A stretch of DNA of 64,000 nucleotides from AP-15 sp963832875 (lineage in GTDB: Bacteria; Pseudomonadota; Alphaproteobacteria; ATCC43930; CGMCC-115725), in assembly GCA_963832875.1 (NCBI GenBank), contig CAWHWB010000008.1:62001-126000 (forward strand), given 5' to 3'. The translations under genes were made by a program, and so were the position numbers. Below are positions 17,107 through 25,905 of this stretch, in pieces. The notes below the pieces were generated by a model, which had not been told where the DNA came from, searched no databases, and saw only the letters and a list, made by a program, of their open reading frames with translations. The number at the start of each line of letters is the position of its first letter. Position 1 is the stretch's first letter.

Positions 17107-19245
17107 ATGATGCGGCAATTCGAGCTCGTCGAGCTGGTCCGGTCCTACGATCCGAACGCCGACGAAGCCGCGCTAAACCGCGCCTATGTCTATTCGATGA
17201 AGGCGCACGGCGCGCAGCGGCGGGCCTCAGGCGATCCCTACTTTTCCCATCCGGTCGAGGTCGCCGGCATTCTCGCCCAGATGAAGCTCGACAGCGCCTC
17301 AATCGTGACCGGGTTGTTGCACGACACGGTCGAGGACACCGTCGCCACCCTCGACGATGTCGAGCGGGTGTTCGGCCCCGAGATCGCCCGGCTGGTCGAC
17401 GGCGTGACCAAATTGTCGCGGATCGAGCTGCAATCCGACCAGACCAAGCAGGCCGAAAATTTCCGCAAGCTGGTGCTGGCGATGTCGGAGGACATTCGCG
17501 TCCTCTTGGTCAAGCTCGCCGACCGCCTGCACAACATGCAGACCCTGCATTTCATCGATGACGGGGAAAAGCGCCGGCGGATCGCGCGCGAGACGATGGA
17601 TATCTATGCGCCCCTGGCAGAACGGCTCGGCATGCACCGGATGAAGGACCAGCTCGAGGACCTGGCGTTCGCCGAGCTTTATCCAGATGCCCGCGCCAGC
17701 ATTCTGGCCCGTCTCGATTTCCTGCGCGATCAGGGCGCCGCGGTGGTGCCGCGCATCGAGGCCGAATTGCAGCGCAAGCTCGCCGAAGGCGGGCTCGCCC
17801 GGTCGGCGATCACCGGCCGCGAGAAATCGCCCTATTCGATCTGGCACAAGATGCAGCGCAAGAACGTCGCCTTCGAGCAGCTCTCCGACGTCATGGCGTT
17901 CCGCGTGCTGGTCGACAACATCGCCGACTGCTACCACGCGCTCGGCGTCATTCACTCGGCCTATCACGTGGTCCCGGGCCGCTTCAAAGACTACATCTCG
18001 ACCCCCAAGCCGAACAATTACCGCTCGCTGCATACCGGCATCATCGGCCCCGAGCAGCAGCGCATCGAGGCCCAGATCCGCACCCGCGAGATGCACGAGG
18101 TGGCCGAGCTCGGCGTCGCCGCGCATTGGACCTACAAGCAGGACGCCGGCAAGACCGAAGGCCCACAATACCGCTGGCTGCGCGGACTGCTCGACATCCT
18201 CGATCATGCTTCGGGGCCCGAGGAGTTTCTCGAGCATACGAAGCTCGAGATGTTCCAGGACCAGGTCTTCGCCTTTACTCCCAAGGGCGACCTGATCGCC
18301 TTGCCGCGCGGCGCCACCGCCGTCGACTTCGCCTATGCGGTGCATTCGGAAATCGGTGACACCTGCGTCGGCGCCAAGATCAACGGACGGCTGGTGCCGC
18401 TGCGCAGCGAGCTCGGCAACGGCGACCAGGTCGAGATCGTCACCTCCAAGGCGCAGCGGCCGTCGCCGACCTGGGAGCGCTTCGTCGTCACCGGCAAGGC
18501 GCGCGCCCGTATCCGCCGCTTTGTCCGCACCCAGCAGCGCGCCCAGTATCTCGACCTCGGCAAGGCGATCGTCCAGAAGGCGTTCCGCCAGGAAGGCCGC
18601 GAGTTTTCCGAGCGGCCGCTCGATGCGGTGCTGAAGACGTTCAACTGCCCCGCCGTCGAGGACCTCTACGTCGCGGTCGGGCAGGGGCTGACCACCGGCC
18701 GCGCGGTGATCAACGCCGCCTTCCCGCAGCAGCAGGAGGCCAGGGCCAAGGTCGTCTCGCTGGCGCGCGCCCGGCGCAAGATCGGGCACAACGACACCGC
18801 GGTGGCGATCCGCGGGCTGATCCCCGGCATGGCGCTGCATTTCGCCGGCTGCTGCCATCCGTTGCCCGGCGACCGCATCGTCGGCATCGTCACCACCGGC
18901 AAGGGGGTGACGATCCACACCATCGACTGCGACACCCTGGAAAATTTTGCCGACACACCGGAGCGCTGGCTCGACGTCGCCTGGAGCAGCAGTGACGCCG
19001 ACTCTATCCATGTCGGCCGGCTCAATGTCATGATCGCCAACGAACCCGGCAATCTCGGCAGCCTGACGACGGTGATCGGCAAGCAAGGCGGCAACATCAG
19101 CAATTTGAAGATCACCAATCGCTCGTCGGATTTTTTCGAGATCATGCTGGACGTCGAGGTGGCCGACGTGAAGCACCTGACGATGATCATCGCCGCCCTG
19201 CGCGCCAACCCGGTCATCAACTCGGTCGAACGGGCGCGCGGGTGA
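17107..19245 (+). CDS. rsh: Bifunctional (p)ppGpp synthetase/hydrolase
   Basis: A 712-residue RelA/SpoT homolog. The HD hydrolase domain is intact (YFSHPVEVA with H48, then LHDTVED with H72-D73, and LADRLHNMQTL). The synthetase domain contains GREKSPYSIWHKMQ and QLSDVMAFRVLV. A TGS domain (VFAFTPKGDLIALPRGATAV) and a C-terminal ACT domain (NLKITNRSSDFFEIMLDVEV) follow. With both catalytic domains intact the protein should make and degrade the alarmone as the single long Rsh of an alphaproteobacterium. It lies 128 bases after rpoZ. Two ATGs (17107, 17110) are adjacent. Confidence 0.96.
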   Translation: MMRQFELVELVRSYDPNADEAALNRAYVYSMKAHGAQRRASGDPYFSHPVEVAGILAQMKLDSASIVTGLLHDTVEDTVATLDDVERVFGPEIARLVDGVTKLSRIELQSDQTKQAENFRKLVLAMSEDIRVLLVKLADRLHNMQTLHFIDDGEKRRRIARETMDIYAPLAERLGMHRMKDQLEDLAFAELYPDARASILARLDFLRDQGAAVVPRIEAELQRKLAEGGLARSAITGREKSPYSIWHKMQRKNVAFEQLSDVMAFRVLVDNIADCYHALGVIHSAYHVVPGRFKDYISTPKPNNYRSLHTGIIGPEQQRIEAQIRTREMHEVAELGVAAHWTYKQDAGKTEGPQYRWLRGLLDILDHASGPEEFLEHTKLEMFQDQVFAFTPKGDLIALPRGATAVDFAYAVHSEIGDTCVGAKINGRLVPLRSELGNGDQVEIVTSKAQRPSPTWERFVVTGKARARIRRFVRTQQRAQYLDLGKAIVQKAFRQEGREFSERPLDAVLKTFNCPAVEDLYVAVGQGLTTGRAVINAAFPQQQEARAKVVSLARARRKIGHNDTAVAIRGLIPGMALHFAGCCHPLPGDRIVGIVTTGKGVTIHTIDCDTLENFADTPERWLDVAWSSSDADSIHVGRLNVMIANEPGNLGSLTTVIGKQGGNISNLKITNRSSDFFEIMLDVEVADVKHLTMIIAALRANPVINSVERARG

Positions 19246-19324
19246 AGCACCCCCGCCACAGCCGAAGCCAATCGCCGTCGGTGAATCCAGGCCGCGCCTC
19301 GATCACGCGCATCGGGCCCGACAG

Positions 19325-19732
19325 GTGATCCTGGGCCTCGGCAGCGACCTGATCGACATTCGGCGGATCGAGCGCACCATCGAGCGCTTTGGCGAACGCT
19401 TTCTCCTTCGGGTCTTCACCGAGGCCGAGCGCCGCAGATGCGATCGGCGCGCCGACCGGGCCGCCGGCTATGCCCGCCGCTTCGCCGCCAAGGAGGCCTG
19501 CGCCAAGGCGCTCGGCACCGGGTTTCGCCGCGGCGTCTTTTGGCGCGACCTCGGGGTCGTCAACCTGCCCTCGGGCCGGCCGACCGTAAAGCTGACCGGC
19601 GGTGCGCAGCGCCGGCTCGACGAGATCACACCGGCGGGAATGACCGCGCAGCTCAACCTCACCCTGAGCGACGAGCCGCCAATCGCCCAGGCGGTGGTGA
19701 TCATCACCGCCATTCCGATCCTGTTCAGCTGA
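19325..19732 (+). CDS. acpS: Holo-[acyl-carrier-protein] synthase
   Basis: A 135-residue 4'-phosphopantetheinyl transferase that moves the CoA arm to acyl carrier protein. The motifs GLGSDLIDIRRIERTIERFG (metal-binding Asp) and RRFAAKEACAKALGTG (metal-binding Glu and catalytic Lys) are present. Start is GTG. In many alphaproteobacteria pdxJ lies between rsh and acpS; here only 79 bases separate them. lepB follows. Confidence 0.95.
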   Translation: MILGLGSDLIDIRRIERTIERFGERFLLRVFTEAERRRCDRRADRAAGYARRFAAKEACAKALGTGFRRGVFWRDLGVVNLPSGRPTVKLTGGAQRRLDEITPAGMTAQLNLTLSDEPPIAQAVVIITAIPILFS

Positions 19733-19818
19733 GCGCTTTCGGGCGGCCCGAAGCGAGCTTGACTTCGCGCGGCGCGGTTGGCTTGATCGTCCACCCTTCG
19801 GGTCCGGCCGGGCATGTC

Positions 19819-20589
19819 ATGAAATCCAACTCCGCGCGCAAGGTGATAACCAAGAAAAGTTCACGAGGTGGCGTTGTCGATACGATAAAGACCGTTGTCT
19901 ATGCCATACTGATCGCTCTGGTGGTCCGGACGGTGGCATATGAGCCGTTCAACATTCCGTCAGGATCGATGATACCGACCTTGTTGGTCGGCGATTATTT
20001 ATTTGTGTCAAAATTTTCCTATGGGTATAGTCGATTTTCGCTGCCATTCGGATTGCCGTTGTTTTCCGGACGGATCTTGTTTCATCCTCCCGAGCGCGGC
20101 GACGTCGTGGTCTTCAAATTGCCGACCGATGATTCGACCGACTACATCAAACGGGTGATTGGCCTGCCCGGCGACACCGTCCAGATGAAGGAAGGCCAGC
20201 TCTACATCAACAGCAAGGAGGTGCCGCGCAAGCGCATCGAGGATTATCTCTACCAGGAAGGCGACGGCGCAGTCATTCCGATGCGGCAATACATCGAGTA
20301 CCTGCCGAATGGGCGCAGCCACCCGATCATCAAGATCGGCAACAACGGGCCGCTCGACAATACCCAGGTCTATCATGTACCGCCCGGCGACTATTTCATG
20401 ATGGGCGACAACCGCGACAATTCGGAGGACAGCCGCGTGCTCTCGGCGGTCGGCTACGTCCCAGCGGAAAACCTGATCGGCAAGGCCCAATTCATCTTTT
20501 TCTCGACCGACGGGTCGGCGCGCCTTTGGGAAATCTGGAAATGGCCGTTCGCGATCCGCTACAATCGGTTGTTTACCGGAATCGATTAG
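19819..20589 (+). CDS. lepB: Signal peptidase I
   Basis: A 256-residue type I leader peptidase that removes signal peptides on the outer face of the inner membrane. One N-terminal membrane segment covers residues 24-40. The catalytic Ser is S50 in NIPSGSMIPTL and the general base is K111 in DYIKRVIGLPGD. The late box GDNRDNSEDSR is present. The start ATG at 19819 gives the usual N-terminus; a longer frame from 19438 overlaps acpS. The bases 19980-20040 coding for the segment after the active Ser use AT-rich codons unlike neighbouring genes. Confidence 0.95.
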   Translation: MKSNSARKVITKKSSRGGVVDTIKTVVYAILIALVVRTVAYEPFNIPSGSMIPTLLVGDYLFVSKFSYGYSRFSLPFGLPLFSGRILFHPPERGDVVVFKLPTDDSTDYIKRVIGLPGDTVQMKEGQLYINSKEVPRKRIEDYLYQEGDGAVIPMRQYIEYLPNGRSHPIIKIGNNGPLDNTQVYHVPPGDYFMMGDNRDNSEDSRVLSAVGYVPAENLIGKAQFIFFSTDGSARLWEIWKWPFAIRYNRLFTGID

Positions 20590-20591
20590 CG

Positions 20592-21362
20592 GTGGGCGGC
20601 GGGGAGGCGGGCGCGGCCGCGCCGTGCCGGGAATCTCTCACCGCGATCGATGACGGGTACGCCGGCGACGATTTTGCGCGACGGCTCGGCCATGACTTCG
20701 CCCGGCCTGAGCTGTTGGCCGAGGCGCTGACCCACCCGAGCGCCTTGGCGCCGGAACGTCGGCAGGGCCGGCGGCGCAAGCCGGCGCGGCGGGGCTATGA
20801 CCGGCTCGAGTTTCTCGGCGACCGGGTGCTCGGGCTGGTGGTCGCCGACCTCCTGTGGCGACGCTTCGCCGACGAGTCCGAGGGGTTGCTGACCCGGCGC
20901 CTAACCCAGCTGGTGCGCCGCGAGACCCTGGCGCGGGTCGCACGCAGCATCGGGCTCGGCCGCCATCTCGTCCTGTCGCGCGCCGAAGCGGCGATGGGCG
21001 GGGCCGCCAATCCCGGCATCCTCGCCGATGCCTGCGAGGCAGTGATCGCCGCGATCTGGCTCGACGGCGGCTATGTCGCGGCGGCAGATTTCATTCGCCG
21101 GCTGTGGGAACCGCTGATTGGCGAAACCGAGATGCCGCCGCCCGACCCGAAAACCGCACTGCAGGAATGGGCGCAGGCGCGCGGCCGTGGTCTCCCGGTC
21201 TATGAGCTGGTCGCGACCGGCGGACCCGACCACGCACCCCGCTTCACCGTGACGGCTCGGGTGGCGGGAGCCGATGGCGCGACGGCGACCGCCTCCTCGA
21301 AACGCGCTGCCGAAGCCGGCGCCGCGGCGCTGCTGCTGGCACGGTTCGCGGCGGAGGCATGA
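20592..21362 (+). CDS. rnc: Ribonuclease III
   Basis: A 256-residue RNase III that cuts double-stranded RNA in rRNA and mRNA processing. The catalytic signature YDRLEFLGDRVLGLVVADLL and the second acidic motif DACEAVIAAIWLDGGY are intact. The C-terminal dsRNA-binding domain runs from PKTALQEWAQARGRGLPVYE to the Ala-rich end. I chose GTG at 20592, three bases after the lepB stop, because the longer frame from 20526 lies inside lepB; an unusually Gly/Ala-rich 20-residue N-terminus precedes the domain. The gene era, which usually follows, is absent. Confidence 0.95.
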   Translation: MGGGEAGAAAPCRESLTAIDDGYAGDDFARRLGHDFARPELLAEALTHPSALAPERRQGRRRKPARRGYDRLEFLGDRVLGLVVADLLWRRFADESEGLLTRRLTQLVRRETLARVARSIGLGRHLVLSRAEAAMGGAANPGILADACEAVIAAIWLDGGYVAAADFIRRLWEPLIGETEMPPPDPKTALQEWAQARGRGLPVYELVATGGPDHAPRFTVTARVAGADGATATASSKRAAEAGAAALLLARFAAEA

Positions 21363-21440
21363 ATGGCGCCGCAAAACGCGGCGAGGGGTCGGTTGTCGCG
21401 CCGCGCGCCGGTTGTTCGAAAGGCTTGGCTGACAACCTCG

Positions 21441-23402
21441 TCAATGAACGTGGCCGGCATGGCTGGCGGCCGCGACCGGAAACCGGGCGACCTGCGCCGC
21501 ATCGGCTAGCAGCGCCGCGGCGTCGGGAAGCTTGCCGGGTCCGCCTCCGGTCCAGCGGGCGCGCGGATTGCCGGCGCGGTCGAGCAGCAACAGGGTCTCG
21601 CCGCCGTCGTCGGCGGCGCGGAACAGCGCCAAGCTCGCCGCGACATCGGCGGAGACGCCATCGAGCGGCGAGGGGCCCTCGGTTTCGAGAGGGGTCGGGT
21701 GGGCGGCAAGATCGACCGCCACGATGTGCAGCCCGCTGTTGACCCGCTTCTTCGTCGCCGCTAGCTGCGCCAGGCGCGCCGCCGAAGGGGACTGGGAAAG
21801 CAGCGCGAGCAGCACCGGTCCGGTCTCCAGCACGCGGCTCAGCGTCTGCTGCCGGCCATCCCGCTCGAAGGCGAAATCGGGGACGGGTCCGGTGGCGGCG
21901 GTCGCGACCTGCGGCCCGATGCGGCGCGACAGCACGCCGGCAGCGCGGGCGCGGACAAAGTTGATCACGTCCCAGCGCTGGGCCGGGCTCATGACCGCGG
22001 CAAACCCGGGCATCACGCCGTCGTCGCGGCCGTGGCTGACCCACCAGAAAAGGTCGCCCGGCGTGTGCGCGAACAGGTGAGCTTCGGTCAAATTGGCCGG
22101 ACGCACCGCTAGCCCCGCAGCGGCGGGGCCGTCGCCCTTGCCGTCAGCGCCGTGGCAGAGGGCGCAGTTGGCGGCGTAGAGCCGAGCCCCGTGTGCGACC
22201 GATGCCGCAGCATAGGGTTCGGCCGGGGCATAAAAGCTGGTCGGGTAGGCGGGCTCGATCGCCGGCCGCAACGGGATCCAGCCGAGACCGAGGCACAGGG
22301 CGAGGCCCGACCAGGCCATGATCATAGGGCGATAGCGCCCGGCGGCGGCGGCAGCGATCGCCGCGACAAGGCACGCCGCGGCCAGCGCGGCGAGGATCTC
22401 CAGCAGAATCTTGGCCGGCGCGGCAAGCGTGCCCAGTTCGAACCGGAACGGCAACGGCCAGCCGGGTTCGGTGTGCAGTCCCGGCGGCAGGATGCCGAGC
22501 AGGCCGACGATGCCGAGGACGCTGAGGCCGAGCGCCGCCTCGATCAAGGCGTTGCGCCGTAGATGGCCGACCGCAGCCGCCCACAGGCTCGGCGGCCTCC
22601 CGGCGCCCGGTGCGGCAAGACGCGGCTCCATCCGTAAGAGGTTGACCGCCCCGAAAATCACCATGGTCACGAAAATCGCGATCTTCGCCAGCAACAGCCG
22701 GCCGTATTGCGTGCCGATCAGCGCCGGGACGGTGCCGGCGAGAAACCAGGTGTTGATAAGCCCTGCGGCGAACAGGATGGCGACGCTGATTGCCGCCAGC
22801 ACCGAAAAGCGCGCCACCCCCCGCCGGACTGTTGCCGCCGCTCCGGGATCGCCGCTTCGCCGGGCCTCGGCCAGCAGCAGCGCCAACGGCACCAGCGAGC
22901 CAACCCAGGCGCCGGCGGCGAGCAGATGGAGCATGTCCGCCGCCAAATGCAGGTCGCCCGGCCGGCCGGGCGTCGCCGCGCCATGCCCGGCCCAGGCGAG
23001 CGAGGCAAGGACGCCGGCGCTGAAGACCAGCCCGCCCCAACGCCACCACCATCCGCGCCAGCTTTGCGGCATTAGCAGCACGCCCGCCAAAACCACGCCG
23101 AGGACAAATCGCAAGACCCAGATTTGCCCAAATCGCGTCTGGTTCAGCACGATCCCGAGGGTGCCTTGGGTCAGCGTCGCGGCAATCGGCTGACCGCTCA
23201 TCTGCGCCGAGACGAACAGCAGCCACGCGGCACCCGACAGCAGCGCCACGCCAAGGCCCGCCCACGCGACCAGCGACAGGCGACGGCCGAGCCCCGGCGA
23301 TATTGCGGGGGCTGCGACAAAGCACAGAAAGGCGAAGACCCCCGCCAGCGATATCGTCGAGGCGTAGTGAACCGCGCGCGCCGCGACCAGGAAGCTCTCC
23401 AT
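21441..23402 (-). CDS. CopD-type copper membrane protein fused to cytochrome c and a thioredoxin-like domain
   Basis: A 653-residue fusion. Residues 1-310 form a CopD-like polytopic membrane domain with paired His (for example H140, H152, H159) in several helices. Further membrane helices follow to about residue 380. The next part is a class I cytochrome c domain with haem motif C413-A-L-C416-H417 and a later Met (GVMPGFAAVMS). The last 130 residues resemble a thioredoxin-fold (Sco/peroxiredoxin style) domain but lack a CxxC pair. CopD proteins bring copper into the cytoplasm or inner membrane and work with CopC. It is the last gene of a minus-strand cluster and the copC stop is 45 bases upstream of its start. 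Confidence 0.85.
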   Translation of the reverse strand: MESFLVAARAVHYASTISLAGVFAFLCFVAAPAISPGLGRRLSLVAWAGLGVALLSGAAWLLFVSAQMSGQPIAATLTQGTLGIVLNQTRFGQIWVLRFVLGVVLAGVLLMPQSWRGWWWRWGGLVFSAGVLASLAWAGHGAATPGRPGDLHLAADMLHLLAAGAWVGSLVPLALLLAEARRSGDPGAAATVRRGVARFSVLAAISVAILFAAGLINTWFLAGTVPALIGTQYGRLLLAKIAIFVTMVIFGAVNLLRMEPRLAAPGAGRPPSLWAAAVGHLRRNALIEAALGLSVLGIVGLLGILPPGLHTEPGWPLPFRFELGTLAAPAKILLEILAALAAACLVAAIAAAAAGRYRPMIMAWSGLALCLGLGWIPLRPAIEPAYPTSFYAPAEPYAAASVAHGARLYAANCALCHGADGKGDGPAAAGLAVRPANLTEAHLFAHTPGDLFWWVSHGRDDGVMPGFAAVMSPAQRWDVINFVRARAAGVLSRRIGPQVATAATGPVPDFAFERDGRQQTLSRVLETGPVLLALLSQSPSAARLAQLAATKKRVNSGLHIVAVDLAAHPTPLETEGPSPLDGVSADVAASLALFRAADDGGETLLLLDRAGNPRARWTGGGPGKLPDAAALLADAAQVARFPVAAASHAGHVH

Positions 23403-23447
23403 CGCTTCCTCCGCTCCAGATCGCGTTGTGCCGCTAACTCGAGCCGC

Positions 23448-23816
23448 TCATCCGCCGCCCACCGTGAAGGTGAAATGGCCGGTGGTGGTGTGAGTGTCGA
23501 CCGAGAGGGCGTGCCACGCGACGCTGTAGGTGCCGGGCGGCAACGGCTTCAGCGGCACTTGCAGCTCGGTCGGATCTTTCGGATCGACCTTGGCGGGCCC
23601 GGTATCGACGGTATTGCCCGCTTTGTCAGTCACCGTCGCCGTGGTGAACGCCGGTTCGAGCTGCTGCGTGAACCACATCGTCACGGCAGCGGGAGCCGTC
23701 GGCACCGAGCTGCCGACCGCCGGAACGGCATGATCGAGAAAGGCGTGCGCCCAGGCCGCGGGGAGGGGGAGGGCGACGCAGGCGAAAACCGCCAGCGCGA
23801 AGGCCGTGCGTTGCAT
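23448..23816 (-). CDS. copC: Copper resistance protein CopC
   Basis: A 122-residue periplasmic protein with a signal peptide ending PAAWAHA, so His would be the first mature residue if cleavage is after AWA, as expected for the copper(II) site of CopC. The Ig-like domain has HAFLDHAVPAVGSSVPTAPA and ends in WHALSVDTHTTTGHFTFTVG, which carries the other copper His. I chose ATG at 23816: GGAG lies 9 bases upstream and the gene begins two bases after the stop of the upstream 303-residue protein, so the two should be co-translated. The methionine-rich copper(I) site of plasmid-borne CopC is missing. Confidence 0.92.
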   Translation of the reverse strand: MQRTAFALAVFACVALPLPAAWAHAFLDHAVPAVGSSVPTAPAAVTMWFTQQLEPAFTTATVTDKAGNTVDTGPAKVDPKDPTELQVPLKPLPPGTYSVAWHALSVDTHTTTGHFTFTVGGG

Positions 23817-23818
23817 AT

Positions 23819-24730
23819 CTACCACTCCGAGATCGGCTTGCCGATGCTGTTCGGAAACAGATCATCGAGATAGAAATGCAGCTGCACGATGCCGCCGATT
23901 CCGTGCCCGGACAGGCTGTTGGTCGGGAGGATCATCTCCGCACCGACCTGGAAATATTGCCCGGCCCAGATCACCCCGGGCTGCACCGTGCCGGTGGTCG
24001 TGCCGGTCTGGCCGCGGTTGAACGGCGAGGTCAGCGCGAATTCGACCAGCGGGATCATGCGATTAAAGGGCGGCCCCAGCCCGATGTTTTTAACCTCGCT
24101 CTGCAGATAGGGAATGCTGTACTCGACCGCGAAACCGTAAAAGATGCTGTTTGGGTTGGGCATTCCCTCGGTTTCCGACTCGGTCGGAAAATTGAGGCTC
24201 AGATTGCCGGTCAACGCGAAGGGGCGCAACCAGGTCAGCGCATCGGGCAGGTCGCCGAAGCCTTTGCCAAAGTCAAAGGTCGGCGAGATCGTGGTGAACG
24301 CGGGCGCACCCGCCGCCAGGTTGCCGGTATTACCCCAGGTCACGTCGAGTGCGGCGAGCGCCATCGCCTCGTGCGGCGCGTTGATGAACAGCTGGTATTG
24401 CGTGCCGGTGGTCAGGCCTTGAAACCCGGTCTGCGTGCCGACCCCCGGGGTGCGTATATGGGCCCAATCGCTGCTGAGGGTGAAGTCCCAGCTGGGGGTG
24501 ATCAACGACGACAAGTCGCTGCCCAGGTCGAACTCCCGCGAGCCGTCGCTCTGCGTCGGGTCGAGGGTCACCGTCGGCAGCGAAGCCTCGTCGGCGACAA
24601 ACGGGTCGTCGGTCAGAATGGTGGCGGGAAAAAACCGGTCGCCGGCAAAGCCGTGCGCCAGGGCTGTGGCGCCAGGCAGAAACGCCGCGACGCTCGCGGC
24701 GATGGTGCCGCGGCGAAGGATGCGGTGCAT
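23819..24730 (-). CDS. Exported protein of unknown function in the copper cluster, 303 aa
   Basis: The start MHRILRRGTIAASVAAFLPG and the end of the signal near ALAHG mark a Sec-exported protein. The mature part is rich in Asp, Thr, Phe and Pro, with blocks such as DDPFVADEASLPTVTLDP and GLGPPFNRMIPLVEFALTSP, and ends in VQLHFYLDDLFPNSIGKPIS. Alternating hydrophobic residues suggest a beta-barrel or beta-sandwich. The gene abuts copC and lies downstream of the DUF2946-like gene, so a role in copper handling at the outer membrane is inferred. ATG at 24730 has GGAG upstream; an ATG at 24754 is less likely. I do not recognise the family with certainty. Confidence 0.8.
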   Translation of the reverse strand: MHRILRRGTIAASVAAFLPGATALAHGFAGDRFFPATILTDDPFVADEASLPTVTLDPTQSDGSREFDLGSDLSSLITPSWDFTLSSDWAHIRTPGVGTQTGFQGLTTGTQYQLFINAPHEAMALAALDVTWGNTGNLAAGAPAFTTISPTFDFGKGFGDLPDALTWLRPFALTGNLSLNFPTESETEGMPNPNSIFYGFAVEYSIPYLQSEVKNIGLGPPFNRMIPLVEFALTSPFNRGQTGTTTGTVQPGVIWAGQYFQVGAEMILPTNSLSGHGIGGIVQLHFYLDDLFPNSIGKPISEW

Positions 24731-24790
24731 GATCGTGCTCTCCAAGGATCGCATATCGCCGGACTGCCGCGACGCGGCTCCGGCGGGTGG

Positions 24791-25243
24791 CTATGTGTCT
24801 AAATCAGCCGTTGCGAGCGGAGGAGCGCGGGAGCGGTACGCGGCTGCAGGCGCGGCAGGAGGCTCGCTGGCGTCGCTGCGAGCAGGATCGGCGCCTCGAC
24901 GCGAATCGGAACCGGTAGCGGGACGATTGCGGCCGGGGCGAAGCCGGCAAGGGTCCCGAGCGAACTGCAGACCGCGCAATCCGCATGGTGGTGGGGTCCG
25001 TCGTGGCCGCCGGGTTTGCCCTCGGGCTCGTCGTGCCCGGTGACGAGCGCCCACACCCGCCATTCGAGACTGTGCTCGGCGACGCCGATGCGCCGCTGCT
25101 GTCCGCCGGCTCGCGAAATTGTCGGCGAGATCGAAAGCGAGGTGAACCGGGACGAGCGCATTGAAGCCCAGCGCGATCACGCCGAGCCAAGCGGCGATGG
25201 CTCCGAGCCTCAGCCGGTTTAATGCCGTCAACCTGATCCCCAC
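24791..25243 (-). pseudogene. DUF2946-like exported protein, frame-disrupted
   Basis: The frame starting at 25243 gives an N-terminus with a membrane segment (LGAIAAWLGVIALGFNALVP). The middle of the family, containing HHHADCAVCSSLGTLAGFAP, is found only in another frame (24799-25161). The end typical of DUF2946 proteins (AAAYRSRAPP) returns in the first frame. Two compensating indels, near 25100-25150 and near 24850-24880, would explain this. The family occurs beside copper or zinc uptake genes and has His/Cys clusters that may bind metal. If the breaks are read errors the gene would be intact. Confidence 0.65.
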
Positions 25244-25396
25244 CGGCGCGCACAGCAGCCGCGCGCACGCCTCTGGGTAGAGGTTAGAAGCAGAGCGACG
25301 GCTTGTCTACCCGGTGCGCTGCTTGCTTCCCGGCGCGGTCATGCCGTACCGTGGTGACGATCGGCGGTTGCCGAGCGAGGCGCGGAAACACCTATC

Positions 25397-25849
25397 GTGA
25401 GGTCCCGGGACATCGAAGCGGCGCTGGCGCGGGCGCAACGGCTCTGCGCGCTGCGCGGGGTGCGGCTGACGCCGACCCGGCGGCGGGTGCTGGAGCTGAT
25501 CCTCGCCGCTGATCAGCCGATCGGCGCCTATGCGCTGCTCGCCGAATTGCAACGCGAACGCGGCAAGCTCGGGCCGCCGACGGTCTACCGCGCGCTCGAT
25601 TTCCTGCTCGACGGCAAGCTGATCCACAAGATCGAAAGCGCTAGCGCCTATGTCGCCTGCGGCGACGTGGAGCATCCGCACGAAAGCCAGTTCGTGATCT
25701 GCGACGATTGCGGCGCCGCCGAAGAGATCCGCGACGATGCGATCGTCGCCAGCCTGCGCCGTCTCGGGGAAGGCCGCGGCTTTGCGGTTGCCCGGCAGGT
25801 GATCGAAGCGCGCGGGTTGTGCCCGACCTGCCGCGCCCTCCATCGCTGA
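25397..25849 (+). CDS. Fur family metalloregulator, Zur-like
   Basis: A 150-residue Fur-superfamily repressor. The winged helix covers residues 1-80 (LTPTRRRVLELILAADQPIG, then GPPTVYRALDFLLDGKLIHK). The dimer and metal part has the regulatory site HPHESQFVICDDCGAAEEI and a second Cys pair CPTC near the end, which make the structural zinc site. GPPTVYRALDFL and the missing HHDH cluster of iron-Fur point to Zur. The start is GTG with a weak site. It is divergent from the DUF2946/copC/copD cluster, which it may control; no clear AT-rich Zur box is visible in the 150-base gap. Confidence 0.88.
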   Translation: MRSRDIEAALARAQRLCALRGVRLTPTRRRVLELILAADQPIGAYALLAELQRERGKLGPPTVYRALDFLLDGKLIHKIESASAYVACGDVEHPHESQFVICDDCGAAEEIRDDAIVASLRRLGEGRGFAVARQVIEARGLCPTCRALHR

Positions 25850-25905
25850 CCCCTCCAACAGCACCGCCGCGCTGTCGCTCGGCCGATCCGTGCCGGCAGG
25901 CCGCG

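Noticed and set aside
17299..19176. 625-residue minus-strand frame opposite rsh
   Set aside because: Shadow of the GC-rich rsh codons; no domain resemblance and no start signals.
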